NCBI GenBank assembly: GCA_963402885.1
Contig: OY727096.1
Location: 13,745,820-13,809,819 of the forward strand
Direction: 5' to 3'
Source of the DNA: Antedon bifida
Taxonomy: Eukaryota > Echinodermata > Crinoidea > Comatulida > Antedonidae
DNA: 64,000 nt
In this document: positions 42,811 through 55,100 of the stretch, piece by piece
Numbering within the stretch: the first letter of the stretch is position 1
Layout of the letters: every line of letters begins with the position of its first letter
Notes under the pieces: generated by a model
The model's input: the letters and a program-made list of their open reading frames with translations, nothing else
What the model was told of the DNA's origin: nothing
The model's database searches: none
Made by a program: the position numbers and the translations under genes

Positions 42811-43955
42811 CTGTACTGTAATAAAAACTCTTCTTGAGGCAATATAAAGGAAGCTCAGATATATTTTGTATACTATGTCTGAAATTAGGAAAAATAAATG
42901 AATTTGTCCTAGCTAGGCCTCTACACAGGGCGATCGGTGGTGCTCAAAATGGAATCAAACACATAATAATGAAGGACTTAAATTCTTATTTTTAGGTGTT
43001 CGAAAATCAATTAAAATAATATGTATGTTTCAAATTAATTTAAATAATTGAAAACAAAACCCACACATTTTTTTTCACATAATTTAAATATTTTGTTATA
43101 TTTATTTCAGAAATTACTACATGCCAATAAAATTACTAAAATATAAAACAAAAAAAAAACATTAATTCAATCCACAACAATAGTTAAAAAGTTACGGATC
43201 ATTTAAAGGCAGCAATTTTTTACCATTTTTGAGACATCATGTGGTATATATGGGTTTGGCAAAAATCAGAATAATGCAATCGTCTTTTTTGGCCACTTCA
43301 AATGAACAATAACTTTAGAATGAATAATTGGATTTCAATGATTTAAATTGCAAAATGATGAGTCTTATTGAAAAAAAAAATCAATTAATTTGAGTTTTAA
43401 CATTGGGATACGTACTGTAATAATAGGTGGTCACTTATGAGAGGTGATCTTTACGAGATGGGATCAATTATGAGAGTCTGATCCTTACGGCAGGTGGTGG
43501 TCATTGAAAATAAGGTGGTATGAGAGGTAGTGGTCGTAAAGAGAGGTGGTTGCTTACCAGAGGTGGTCGATTATTTTTATACAAGGCATTTTAAGAATTG
43601 TTTATTTTCTGCTAACATATGTAATTGAAAGTGTTGCTTTACAAAATGACAAGATGGTGCTACCAACCACACACAAGCAATGTTTTGTTTGCATAGTTAA
43701 GGTTAACATGGTTAATTTGTTGGAATTCAAGTTAAGTTGGCTCCCTGGAAATTCCTACAGTAGCCTCTGGCATTACACCTCAAATGTCATAACAGTACAG
43801 TAGAGCCTAAATAATAACCATTTGTGATGTAACGTTTCTGGTGATCATATTTCTATAAAATAAGACAATTGTTTTTAAAATAATATGTTATTGAAATATA
43901 TTGTGTAGCAACATATCATATACCAATGCAGTAATTATAGTACAATGCCTCTTAA
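42811..43955. other. Noncoding DNA with a small GGTGGTC minisatellite
   Basis: 43425-43572 carries six to eight units of the GGTGGTC..CTTA(C/T)GAGAGG minisatellite also present at 11126-11920. The rest is AT-rich and shows no gene; a + strand frame at 43546-43803 starts inside the minisatellite and is not credible. Confidence 0.6.
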
Positions 43956-44430
43956 GCCCTATTCTGTTGCCAAGTAAATACCGTATTTAATACGGTATTT
44001 TTTTAATACTGTATATATACGGTATATTTTTGGAAATGATGTTCATAAAAAATATACCGTATTTTTCCCACCAAATTTGTGGATAAAATACGGTATTTAT
44101 AAATTTATTCAATATTTTGTGTACCCTTTTCTGCTGTATTACTGTATATTTTTTGTAAGCTTTTTACACATAGATGGATAATGTATAGCCAACGAAAGTA
44201 AGGAACAACATCACAACATTTGCAACTAATCTGTTGGGGAAACAAATATTTTGGAAAAATTAAAAAGCAGCAGGACAGGACATTGATTTCAAATGCCTTT
44301 CCATATTCAGCACCCGATATTCCCAGATGGTCTCCCATCCAAGCTTTAACCAATATACTATACTGTATATACTGTATTTTATACCATATTTTTATACCGT
44401 ATTTTGAGGATATGCAGCAGAAACAGGCCC
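43956..44430. mobile_element. TAA-flanked MITE carrying a 5S-derived segment
   Basis: The left end GCCCTATTCTGTTGCC and the right end GGATATGCAGCAGAAACAGGCCC-type are flanked by TAA (43953-43955, 44431-44433). The subterminal part is a palindrome of ATACCGTATTTAATACGGTA. Reverse-complemented, the element aligns with 63118-63800 at both ends and in the CCCCAACAGATTA..ATTGTGATGTTGTTCC block. The 5S-like stretch at 44301-44351 is present only here. A minus-strand 111-codon frame across it is incidental. Confidence 0.8.
44301..44351 (-). pseudogene. 5S rRNA-derived fragment (3' half)
   Basis: On the minus strand, GGTTAAAGCTTGGATGGGAG, then ACCATCTGGGAATATCGGGT and GCTG follow the 3' half of metazoan 5S rRNA (GG.TAGTACTTGGATGGG.GACC..CTGGGAATACCGGGTGCTG), including the box C region TTGGATGGGAGACC. 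The 5' half with box A is absent, so it cannot be a functional 5S gene. It is most simply the remains of a 5S-derived (SINE3-type) retroposon inside the MITE. Confidence 0.75.
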
Positions 44431-45040
44431 TAAATTTCAATCTGAATGCTGGCTACATTACCCTGAAGGTTAAATTAACCATGGAAAAAAAATTTTTTTT
44501 CCTCCATGAATGATTAATTTTATTGACCACTGTCTGCCCAGTAGAACTTACTAAATTATAGTTTCAGCGAAAATACCAGGTTTTTCCCAATATGTTTTAA
44601 CGGATTCTGGCAAAAACAGAAAGACAATTAATGCAGCAACTAGACGACGTCAGGCCTATAGCTAGCGTACGATGTTCATACGTTACTGCTGTTTACTGGC
44701 TAGGCCTACAATACAAAACTAAGCCTAGCCCAGGCTTAAAGAGAGGACATTCGAAGCAAGCTACTTGGGAGTGCATTGTTTCTCACTTTTTATCATAATT
44801 TACCATAAAACATACATTTAAGACAAGGAGTAACCTGATTTAATGTTTTTAAAGCAATAGCCTACAGTATATGTGTATTATTTTTTTAAAACGTTAAAAA
44901 TTGTAGGGAATGGGGCTTTAACCATTTAACTAAAATTATTAAAACTCCTAAATCATGATAAACAGTGTGAATATGCTACTGTAACAATTATCAAGGCCTT
45001 TGGAAAAATTACTGTAATTTGTTATAATAACTTAACAACA
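44431..45040. other. Noncoding DNA with a dispersed repeat copy
   Basis: 44566-44681 is the second copy of the repeat at 33836-33962. Nothing else is recognised. Confidence 0.5.
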
Positions 45041-45103
45041 AGATATATTGTCCCCCTGGAAAAAAGTTCTTTTTTTTAAATGTTTTTCGGGGACAATACA
45101 TCT
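45041..45103. mobile_element. Miniature TTAA-type MITE, 63 bp
   Basis: AGATATATTGTCCCCC and CGGGGACAATACATCT are inverted termini separated by about 30 T-rich bases. TTAA follows the right end (45104-45107). It is an extreme internal-deletion derivative of the family at 41967. Confidence 0.7.
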
Positions 45104-48100
45104 TTAAGAGCCATGATTCTATTCATGTCATAAGTGAAGGCTTACAGTGCATATTGGTTGCCATTATTTTCGACTGCCTGGTATCGATTGGCCAAAGAAT
45201 TAGATATAGCTTCTAAACCCAGGATATTTATGAACTTGAACACATTAACCTATGTGCATTTAATAGTCCAAATTTCTGTTTTCGTTAAAAAAACGTCAGA
45301 TAAAGTGCAGCAAACAGAATTTTTGCATTTGATATTATTATACAGTGAAATTATATTAAAATCTTAAGAAGTTTTCAATAAAATTAAAATCAATTAGTTT
45401 TCCTCAAATTACTACCTTTACACACTACCAATCGATATTGTAAAGAAACAAATTATGGTGTTTTTAACGTCTAAAAGTTCCCTTGATTTTTACGTATTGT
45501 ATTTGATTTTCGCAATATACCCTAACTATAAGTTGTTATTATTAAAAGTCACATAGAATAATTAATCAAACTATACTTGTTTGTGGTAACCTAACTTTAA
45601 GAACTTATTGGAAAGAAGGGAAACAATATCCGCTTTCCAACAATATTAAAATTAGTTTGAGAAAAATCGAAATCTTAACACTCTACAACTACAGACAGCT
45701 TATAAATGCTGTGTATATGTTATCAGTTACTGATTTCCCTTTTATAAATTTGTATATTCATTTTGGTAAATTTACTGCATATCTCAGTTATATTTATCCA
45801 AAATGCAGTGGGGTTTTTTTAAAGAGAGAAGTGCAATCGCTAGAGGATCGAATCACCTTTTTAGTCATCCGTGCATTTTGAATTATTATTATTTTATTGT
45901 TCCCAGGCATGATCCCATTGTATCCGTTTGTTGTTCATATTTGTATTCTTATGAGTATGAGCGTATGCCACCGATTTAAATGGTTATTCAATAAATTATG
46001 TTATCTTCTGAAACCGTAGAAGATTATTCGACTAATTATCATATACAGTAGCTGTTTTCTATCCTGCCTTCATGGTCACACAAATATGTATATACAAGAA
46101 TGTGTTCATGAATTAATTTAAATAAGCAACAATTTCTTTTATCAATTTACTTTATATATATAGGCTTAATAACATGCAATCAACACAATTGTTTATTTTT
46201 GCCTGTCTAGTCATACTTCTTCTCTATTGACAGAAAACCATGCACTGGATATAGTTTTAAAGAAAACTATATTAACTAGTAGATAAGTCAAATCTAGATT
46301 ACTTTCCAAAGTTACCTTTCTGCTGTAGTAGTTGTATGAACTTGCTCGAACAAAAGGTACTAAAATCAATGACTTTACCTCCAAGATCAAACAACAATTT
46401 TGCTTCGCACCTAATTTACCTGCAAAGAAATGGTTGTTTGATCTTATTTTTTACTTGCAATGCAAAAATTTATCTTAATACGAAGGAGACCTTTTTCATT
46501 GTACATTTAAAAACAATTTATGTACATAATTGGAAAATTATGACAAACAATAAAGGAAAATTGAATAGATATTAGTAAAACTGTATTCATAATAATAATA
46601 AGCTATCCTACGATACCAAACAGTAAAGTATTTGAGAAGATTAAATGTTGACCTTTATTGGTCACAAGACTTGTTTTATTGTTAACTATATAACTATGCA
46701 TTTTTTAAAAATATGGATATAAATTCAAAATGGCGGCTGAAGGGGTGGTCGAAAAAATGTTTGAGATCAGTAACTCAAGAATAACAAATTTAGCCAATAA
46801 AATCTATTTTGGCACAAATATCGAGCTGGAGCTAGTTTTCCTTACATATGTGACTGTACTAATTCCTTTTACGAAGCATTCTGTAATTAACAGAAATAAC
46901 TAATTTTAATTAAAGTGTCAACTGGTTGGGTTAGATATAGTAGATAATTATATGATCAAATTTTCAAAAATATTAGTTGAGTTATCCTTACAAAAATTAC
47001 GGATGCACAGAAATAAATGAATGCATATCATATCAATATTCAAGATGGAATAGATGATTAAATCTTGAAGCATTAGAAAAAGAAATTTCCAATCATATTT
47101 TGAACGGTAGATGTATCTATTTGTTCATGCTAATATAGCATGTCCTATAAGAAACCCTATTGGGTAGATTCAAAAAAGATTCTTTGGAAATTGGTTCGAG
47201 TATTCATGTAGCGATGTCAAGCCTGTCACATTGCATATAATTAGTGGTGTCACGTCCATGCCCATTTCCGCCTATTATCATCAGAAACATTAAGCATTAA
47301 GAAGCTTGTACCACACGCAAAGCTTTTACTTACTACCGTTGACAGAAATGAGAATTTGTAAACTCGACTAATTTATAGGTCCATGCTCGACAACCTAAAG
47401 CACGTCTGGGAAAAAAGAGTCTATGAGATTTATGCAACTGATAAGGTAGTATAGTCTGTCTGTATAATATATACCATCAATTTATCATTGAATAATGGTC
47501 AAAACTTTCCTTCCTCTAAAAATGTTATCGTGTGCTGTGTAAGTGTCACGTTGTCTCTGAGGAATGTACAATTACACGGGAAAATAATGTATTGAAATAA
47601 ATGACACTTTTTAAAAATTTAATAAACATGTGATAGGCTAGGCAATCTATCATTTTGAGTGAAACAAATTGCAAACAGAGATTTTTCTTTTTTAAATGGT
47701 CACATATGATGAGGAGATCAAGTTCAATTTTGAATATCGAAACGTGGCAGGCTGAAGGCTCTTGACCTTTGACAAGATCGCCTAAATTTCTAGTTTTTTA
47801 ACCTTACAATACTTGTATTGTATATTCAGGTACAGCCGCTCCATAATCTCTTTGTTTTTCTTCCTTATATCTTTTAACATAAAATTGTTTATACTAACAA
47901 ACATTACTGTTTATATGCCTAGTGTAGTATGTTTTACATCTTTAACATATTTTCATAAACATCCTCATATCGTACAACTACTCGTAACAAATTTTCTCAA
48001 CTTTCTATCATCTAAAAGTCGTAGTTAGTCATGTCTCGGGTCACATTCTATGGTCACCGTACAGATAAGTTACTACATCAGTACTTCTATGAATGGATGA

Positions 48101-48199
48101 CTAGTTGGTGACAAGAACGCTAGTTGGTCATACCCAGTACCGTTTTGATTTTACGATCATTCGGGAAACCACTTCACGACATTAAGCATCACACCTTTG
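45104..48199. other. Noncoding DNA, only weak coding hints
   Basis: Frames at 45134-45367 and 45657-45881 show no family. A 57-codon frame at 46730-46903 begins AAAATGGCGGCTGAAGGGG (MAAEGVVEKMFEISNSRITN) with a strong start context but no splice or homology support. On the minus strand 46316-46419 is open between TTTCTTTGCAG and AAG|GTAACT, but its first bases GTAAAT could equally be a donor. 47391-47428 is one arm of an inverted repeat with 50837-50871. Confidence 0.3.
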
Positions 48200-48370
48200 T
48201 CACTCATCCCGATGATATGCAAATTAGCTTAAATATGCAAATTAGGGTGAAATTCTTCCTTAAATTCTAATTTTTAACATGACATCATCAAATTGAAACA
48301 CGAAGATAGCAATTTTGAAGAAAATAATCTGAGCAACAACATATTAGCATGTTGAGATGAACTAAGACGT
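48200..48370 (+). repeat. Modular dispersed repeat, copy G (fragment)
   Basis: TTTTTAACATGACATCATCA, AAACACGAAGATAGCA, AATAATCTGAGCAACAACAT and ATTAGCATGTTGA match 12755-12840 of copy A. A duplicated ATATGCAAATTAG precedes it (48215-48245). Confidence 0.6.
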
Positions 48371-51300
48371 AAAGTTTAATTCAATTCATCAACAATTCAT
48401 CAACAATAGACTATGCATTTCTTATACTTTCATGGAAAAATCTATAATTATTTCATTGTGTGAAAAAGCTATAGAAATGGTGAACATAGAAAGTGGTTTA
48501 TGCATATTCAGTTTGCCTAAAATTTCAATAGAAACTTTGTAAGAGTTTTTTTCTTTTAATTGACAACTTTTGGGTTGCATAAAATAGCAGGCCATGATTT
48601 TAAATCTGATAATTTTAGAGAAAAATCAGTTTGTTGAATAGGGCAAATAACTGATTATGCAGTTGTACGATATCAACAGAATTGACTGCATTGACACAGT
48701 AGTAGAAACATATTCTACTGTAGAATTCTATACAGTATTATATATATATATTAGATTGATGATTAGTAGCAATATTGACACATTTGAGGTTGAGTGTCCT
48801 AATTTAAAAAAATAAACAATTTCTAAAAAACAAGATGTTTTAATAGTTAATTTTATATTTTAGGCCTGCAGTAATATATAGAGCATAATGACATTTATAC
48901 TAAAATTAGCAAGTAAGCTTAAATTTGTATGAATTATGGTCTCTTCTGTACTGTATTTTGCAGGCAGTTCTCCATTCAGTTTAATGAGCCTTACCTCATA
49001 AGTTAATTAGCTGATTGATTAAATGCATAGTAATGACAACCAAAGCCACAGACCACATTGCCTGTAGGTTCTTATGTTAAAGAAACCTCAACCTATGCCA
49101 TTGAAGGTCATTACATTCAGCAATAGTAGTAGTCAGAACAAATATTCTAATTAATATATACAATAATAAATAACCAATTAAAATACATTTAAAAGATACT
49201 GTGTATGATAAGCTGCTTAATATTTATTTATTGGTTTTGAACTACAATATAATTTGAATGATGATTACTATTTATTTTTATCAGTTTATTTCATACCTAA
49301 CTTAGCTGTTAAAAAAAATGTCCTATCAAAGCAAATTGTTTTTGTTGGAACGTCCCTATCCAATAATTAAACTAATTAATTAAACCTTTCCTCACATGTT
49401 GTTCTCTCTGATAAGAGGCCTTGAGAAATGATGATGATGATTTTATTATCACTTTAAAAATCGATTTATTTATGACATAAATGTCAGTAAGTTAGTCCTA
49501 TTCCTAAAGGCCACAGTCATTGAATCAGAATTTAAGGCAATCATTTCAGTTTGTCCATCAGAGAACTATAAGTTACCATATGGTTCACAATGGAAATTAC
49601 TCTACGTGGGCTATGCATAGATTATAGTTTATACTATGAAGATTACTGGTAATTACTAGTTTGACTTTCACTTTTAGAGACAAAAAATACACAAAAGAAA
49701 CATTTACAATGTGTAATTGCATCATGTATTATTCATAATTTACAGATGCCAAAAAAACATGTTGACATTTGAATATTAATCAACAACATGGAACAATAGA
49801 TCTATTGTTAAATATCAATGAAAGAATATTTTAAGCTAATGCACTGTTTTAACTATAAGATTCATTTAATCTAGAACAATATTGCTACAATACAAAAAGA
49901 ATTTAACCTGATCATCATAAGCATTTATATTTAAGTTTGAAACACAAATTATTTTTTGTTGAAAGCCTTTAATTTTGTTCCAAGCTATAAATTAAAATAA
50001 TTAATGCTATGATATTTGTTATTATTTAATAATAACAAAGTGCTTGCCACAATGCAATTTTGTTTCCAATAGCCATTGTAAAAGAGCATAAATTATGTAA
50101 TACATAACATCGCCTTATTTTTCACATTTTTAACCATTTAAAGACGAAAAAAGTTATCTCAATAGGACCGTATAGTATTTATTTTTACATTAAATGTAGT
50201 TTGTGACCTTAAATTAGATCTAAAAAACGTAGGGAATGGGACTTATTTAATCTTAATTTTTCATGTTTTTTGGGGACAATACACCTTATAATAATATTGA
50301 TAATGATAATTATTTATTTGAACATACACTTTTGTAGGAGTGGCACACTTCGATAATGAAGGTGCGTTCTACATCAACATTTACTAAAACCACATTACAA
50401 AGCTAACTATACAATTTACAACAATAATAATAAAAATGTAATAATAATGAAAACCAAACAGTACCCACCAAACCAAAACCCACCCCTTCCCCACCCCAAA
50501 TCTAGCCTCTACAAATCCCCATTTTTCTTCAATCAACATAACCTTAATAACATATAAATTTAAAATTAAATAAAATAAATTGCACAACAACACATAAAGT
50601 TTTAATTTAATTTAAGAGATCAGATCTTTTTTTCCAATATTTCCAAATGGGAGTCATTGTAAATACTGACCTAGGTTGACAGCCAAAATAAAGTTTTGAT
50701 TTGACTGATTTGACAGTGAATTATTATAATACTGGCCTAGGTTGACAGCAATTACAACATAGTCATTATATATTTAAAAAGAGTTTACAGATTACTGTCT
50801 ACATGCATCTCAATAATACTGTATTATCAGCAAATGTTTTCATAGACTCTCTTCTCCCAGACGTGCCTTGGGGTTTGTAATTTGAGTATGACCCGGCCAA
50901 GTTTACAAAGTTCCAAAACTGTCAGCCTCTAGAACTATAGCTTCTGCTTGATATAGCTTCTGAATGAGTAGTCCTCTGGGAATATAGCTGGCTAAAGCCA
51001 CAGCGCGAAAAAATCTTAAAATGTGTTTTTATGTAATTTTTCCAGATCTTTCTATTTCTGGTATTTTTATTGAGTATGCATTATGCATTGCGTAAATAGA
51101 CACTCTCTTCCTCTCCCACCCTCCTCATCACCCTCATCACCCCCCCCCCCCCCTTTCCATTCGGGTGCAACTAGGTGTTTTTATTATGCAAGGGAGTATG
51201 ATCATGTGACATTTTTTCACGATCACACTGCAGATGATGATCTGTTCTCGTCGTGATGTTGTTTTCGACGAAGTATATTAAAACATTCTGGATTTGTTTT

Positions 51301-51381
51301 CACAGTGTAATAATGTGATTATCACTGTATTACTAAAATGTCAAATTTAACGAGATCTGAGAAAGACGTGGCTATATAATT
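48371..51381. other. Noncoding DNA; MITE end, possible LINE tail, poly-C tract
   Basis: 50272-50287 (GGGGACAATACACCTT) is a lone TTAA-type MITE right end. 50300-50590 read on the minus strand ends in AAATAAATAATTATCATTAT, like a LINE or SINE 3' tail, but its body is unrecognised. TACTG(A/G)CCTAGGTTGACAGC occurs twice (50671-50690, 50735-50754). 51140-51153 is a run of 14 C. No gene is supported. Confidence 0.4.
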
Positions 51382-52196
51382 CGGGTGTCACAAAACCTAA
51401 GATCACGAAACCTAAGACCCAAGACCTAAAATTACCAATAGTTCTCTTTCGCACCTGCCTTGTACTTTAACTCTAAATTTGTTAACCAACTTTATCCTGA
51501 ATTAGATGAAGAAGAATCAATAAAATAATAATATCTTTTAAATAAATTGATGATTGACATTTTTCTCATGCGAATTTCACATACTCTATGTTCAATATTT
51601 TGTTTCTATGGAACGTCAAAAGAGCAACATTATTAGAGAGCTAAAAACTATGTGGAATCCATCTATTTAACTAATTTTTTGGTGATTTTTTTAGCCCTTT
51701 ATTATTGTTGCTCTTTTGCCGCTCCATAGAAACGAAAATATTGAAAGTTGAGTATGCGGAAGTGTGCACGTCTATACCAATACCATGTATTTTATGTGGA
51801 TCTCTTTCATAAAAGTACTTATGAGGCCTAATTCTAAGGTGTGGTATTCAGAATAAAGTTAGTTGAATTATTTTGGAGTCAAAATACAATGTAGGTGCGA
51901 AAGAGAAACACCCCCTGAAACCAACACAATGGAGTAAATATATATCAACAAACAAACCGTCCAGTTTGTTTGTTGTGAAACAAAGGTACTGTATATATTT
52001 ACTCAACAGGCGAAAATATTGTGAGTTTATTTGTGTATTTAATTAAATTTATGGTAATAAGCATTAATAAAATTGTGTATAGATAAACAGTTATTGTTTT
52101 TAAGCTGTCCTATATCTTAGAATTTGTAATCTTAGGTCTTGTGTTTCGTGGTCTTAGGGGGTCTTAGCTTTTGTGATCTTAGGTTTCGTGACACCC
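51382..52196. mobile_element. Mutator-like TIR element, 815 bp, perfect 9-bp duplication
   Basis: CGGGTGTCACAAAACCTAAG at the left and CTTAGGTTTCGTGACACCC at the right are inverted ends with inner repeats of the same AACCTAAGA theme. TATATAATT flanks both sides (51373-51381, 52197-52205). Inside, GGTGCGAAAGAG inverted pairs lie near 51443 and 51892, and a long palindrome runs from about 51590 to 51745 (TTTCTATGGAACG..AAAAGAGCAA / TTGCTCTTTTGCCGCTCCAT). No transposase. The 9-bp duplication fits MuDR-type integration; the assignment is inference. Confidence 0.78.
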
Positions 52197-55100
52197 TATA
52201 TAATTAAATAAATCTAGGCCTAGGCCTACTAGGTATGTACCGATACTACTTGGCCAAGGCTAGGCTGATCGCCTTATAGCAGTGAAATCGGTTTGTTCTG
52301 GCACTCGGCCTCGTCCTACCAATGATGGTGCCTGAATAATCTCTCTTCAGTCAAGCCTAAGCTTCCATATCGTTTAACTATTCTGTGATGTGAGCAGTAG
52401 AGGATTTTGTGTTTCACAATTCTTAATGTGCAAGAACACTCACGAACGATAAAAGGGGCGCGGAACGACCAAGCCGTTTCAAACCTTTTTTAGGCCTAGA
52501 CTACAGTATGAATTCAAGCCTAGCTAGGCTGAGTAGACGCCCTAGCTAGGCCTATTTTATACTATTGTACAGTGCAAATCATAATGTTACATGTAAAATA
52601 TACTTTGGGCCTAAACAAAATGGCATTAATTGTGTGTATAAAATTGATTTGCCATTTTTCGACACTATAATTTACCAAAGGGGAGAAATTACACCAACAT
52701 GTTCACCAATAAACAAAACACATCCGTTGCCAAGTGTAACACATTTCGAGACATACAGTATTGTAAACTAATAACCCAAGTTACTGAAAAAGTGTAATGT
52801 ATTAAAAAACACTATTTTCTAACAGATTTTTTAAGAAATGAGTTTTTGGAAAATGTTGCCATATTTTCCCTGGTTTTTTTTATGTAATCACTTTCAATTA
52901 AACAGACTTAAACTTAATTGTCATCATGAGAATCACAGATGTGAATAATTTGGATCGAAGGTCTAATGTCTGTTTAACATATGCAACAAAAAGAATTTTG
53001 TCAACCTTAGATGAAGTGCAAAAATCAGGTTTTATTCCTTTTCTAAGAAATATGACAATCTTTCTAAAAGCACAAACACCAAACGATACAAACACAAAAC
53101 AGTTACCTTAAAGCAAATTGTTGACCCCCAAGTGGTCAATGTATCTAACCTTATGAACAATAACTTAAGTGTGACCAGTCTCCAATACCCAGGGCACCTG
53201 TGTTGTATTGTTAATAACAATAAATTTTAAAACTCCAAATAATATATTATGATGTAACCCATCTCCAATTACCAGGGCACCTGTAATTGTATAACAATAA
53301 TGTTAACTAGATTTGACTAGATAGTTATCCGCACAACAACAATGCCATGTGCACGTACGCTAGAAAAAGAACAGAAAAAGATTACAGCACTTATGACCTG
53401 ATAATAATATGTTGGTGATTCAATCTTGTTTTTCTTAAGATTATTCGCTAGAGGGATCATGTAATCGGTCAAAGTGGCTCAGATTTTGTACTGAAAACCT
53501 ATAAATTCACTTGTGATAGAGAAACATACTTTCTTTCATTTACAACAAACTATGAAATCACATGCATTTTACACTAAGGCTAATTCAAGACGAAGTAGTA
53601 TATAGTCATTTAAATAATTTAATGTATCCCATGTAAAAATTTAAACTTTCCTGTATATTATGTAAAATACAAAAGTATGTACCGATTATGATTTTTTTTT
53701 TTTACATTTTTTTTTTAAATAACAAATAAAATGGTTCACAAAATATGTCATAATTGCTTGTGAAAAAAATTGTAGGGTTGCACAAATAATAAATAATTGT
53801 GTATTGCTCTTACTTAATATACAGTTTCTAAAACTAAAAAGATGTATAATTTGAAAAAAGGCACTTTAAAGTAAAAATGTTATTTTACATAATTATCAGG
53901 TTCTATTGCATGTCTTCTGTTATTCATATAAATTATGTTCTGCTTGCTGCATTTTACCTTTTGCACTTGAGTGCATTTTAGACGTTGATAGCATAAATAT
54001 GATTATATAAAACATTAATGTATCTTCCTGGCCTTATATTTTTCTGGATATTTGATATATTGGTTTAGTAATTATCATTTATCTGGCTGAATGTAACAAA
54101 GCTAGTTTATTTGTACACATGTATAATCATGTTTACAGTTCTATTTTTCTTGTTCAAATTCTGTATTAATCTAAATATAGCATTTTCCCTGTTTAAGAGA
54201 TATTTTTAATTTTCATTTATGTTCATTATATGTTGTAGTTTAATTAAAATTTGTATATTATAAATTTCAATAGACAGTCACTGTTAGCATTGAGTAAACT
54301 GTTTAGGCTTAATTATCTACCCAAAAATGCTTAATATTGTGATTTTTATAAAGCTGTTCCTGTAAAACTTGTACAAGTTGATTTTCATTTAATGTGCTCT
54401 ACCGCAATCTCAAATTAAGTATACGCAGAATATTTATTTATTTGATTTTCTGCCAAATGCAAAAAAGTGCTCATGGATTATTTGATTAAGTTTTTTTTTC
54501 ATAGATAAATACTTTAATTATGAGGGGAAAAATAATTATTTACACAATAGTCAATACCAAGTCATCAACAATTTAAGACCATGGTACAGTAATATTTCCA
54601 TTTAACGTATTGTAATTTAACTTAAGAAAATAAAATAGTATTTATCAATTTGAATTTAGTTTATTCAATGTACCATTCATTATTTCTTTATGACATTACC
54701 ACTTTTTGGATTTCTAAAAACATTTTTTTACCTTTGTTTTCTACTGTATTTTAATAATGTCAACATTTTAAAATAACATCTTTTTGTAATGGTAAAATAG
54801 TATTTCAACAAATGTGATTTTTCTTTATTTTTTCTTACCATTCTAGTTCCACAGTAAAACTAATTAAAGTTGCCCAAAATATCGTACATAGATTAGTTTT
54901 AATTACACATTACACTTGTGCATTCCTCTTTTATTGCCACCTTTAAATGTTTCCAACAAGTCGGTCTGGAGGATGTTGATTATTCCTGCAAAACATCAAA
55001 GTGCTTAAACATTTGTCACTGATTGCAGAATCGTGAGAGGAATGCTGCTCAGGTGCTTAATAAATACTGTATGATCAAATACAAATACGCGACTCAGGTG

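Noticed and set aside
44105-44440. 111-codon minus-strand frame
   Set aside because: Lies within a MITE and runs through its 5S-derived stretch; not a gene.
46316-46419. Minus-strand exon candidate between TTTCTTTGCAG and GTAACT
   Set aside because: The supposed exon begins GTAAAT, which could itself be a donor; no other support.
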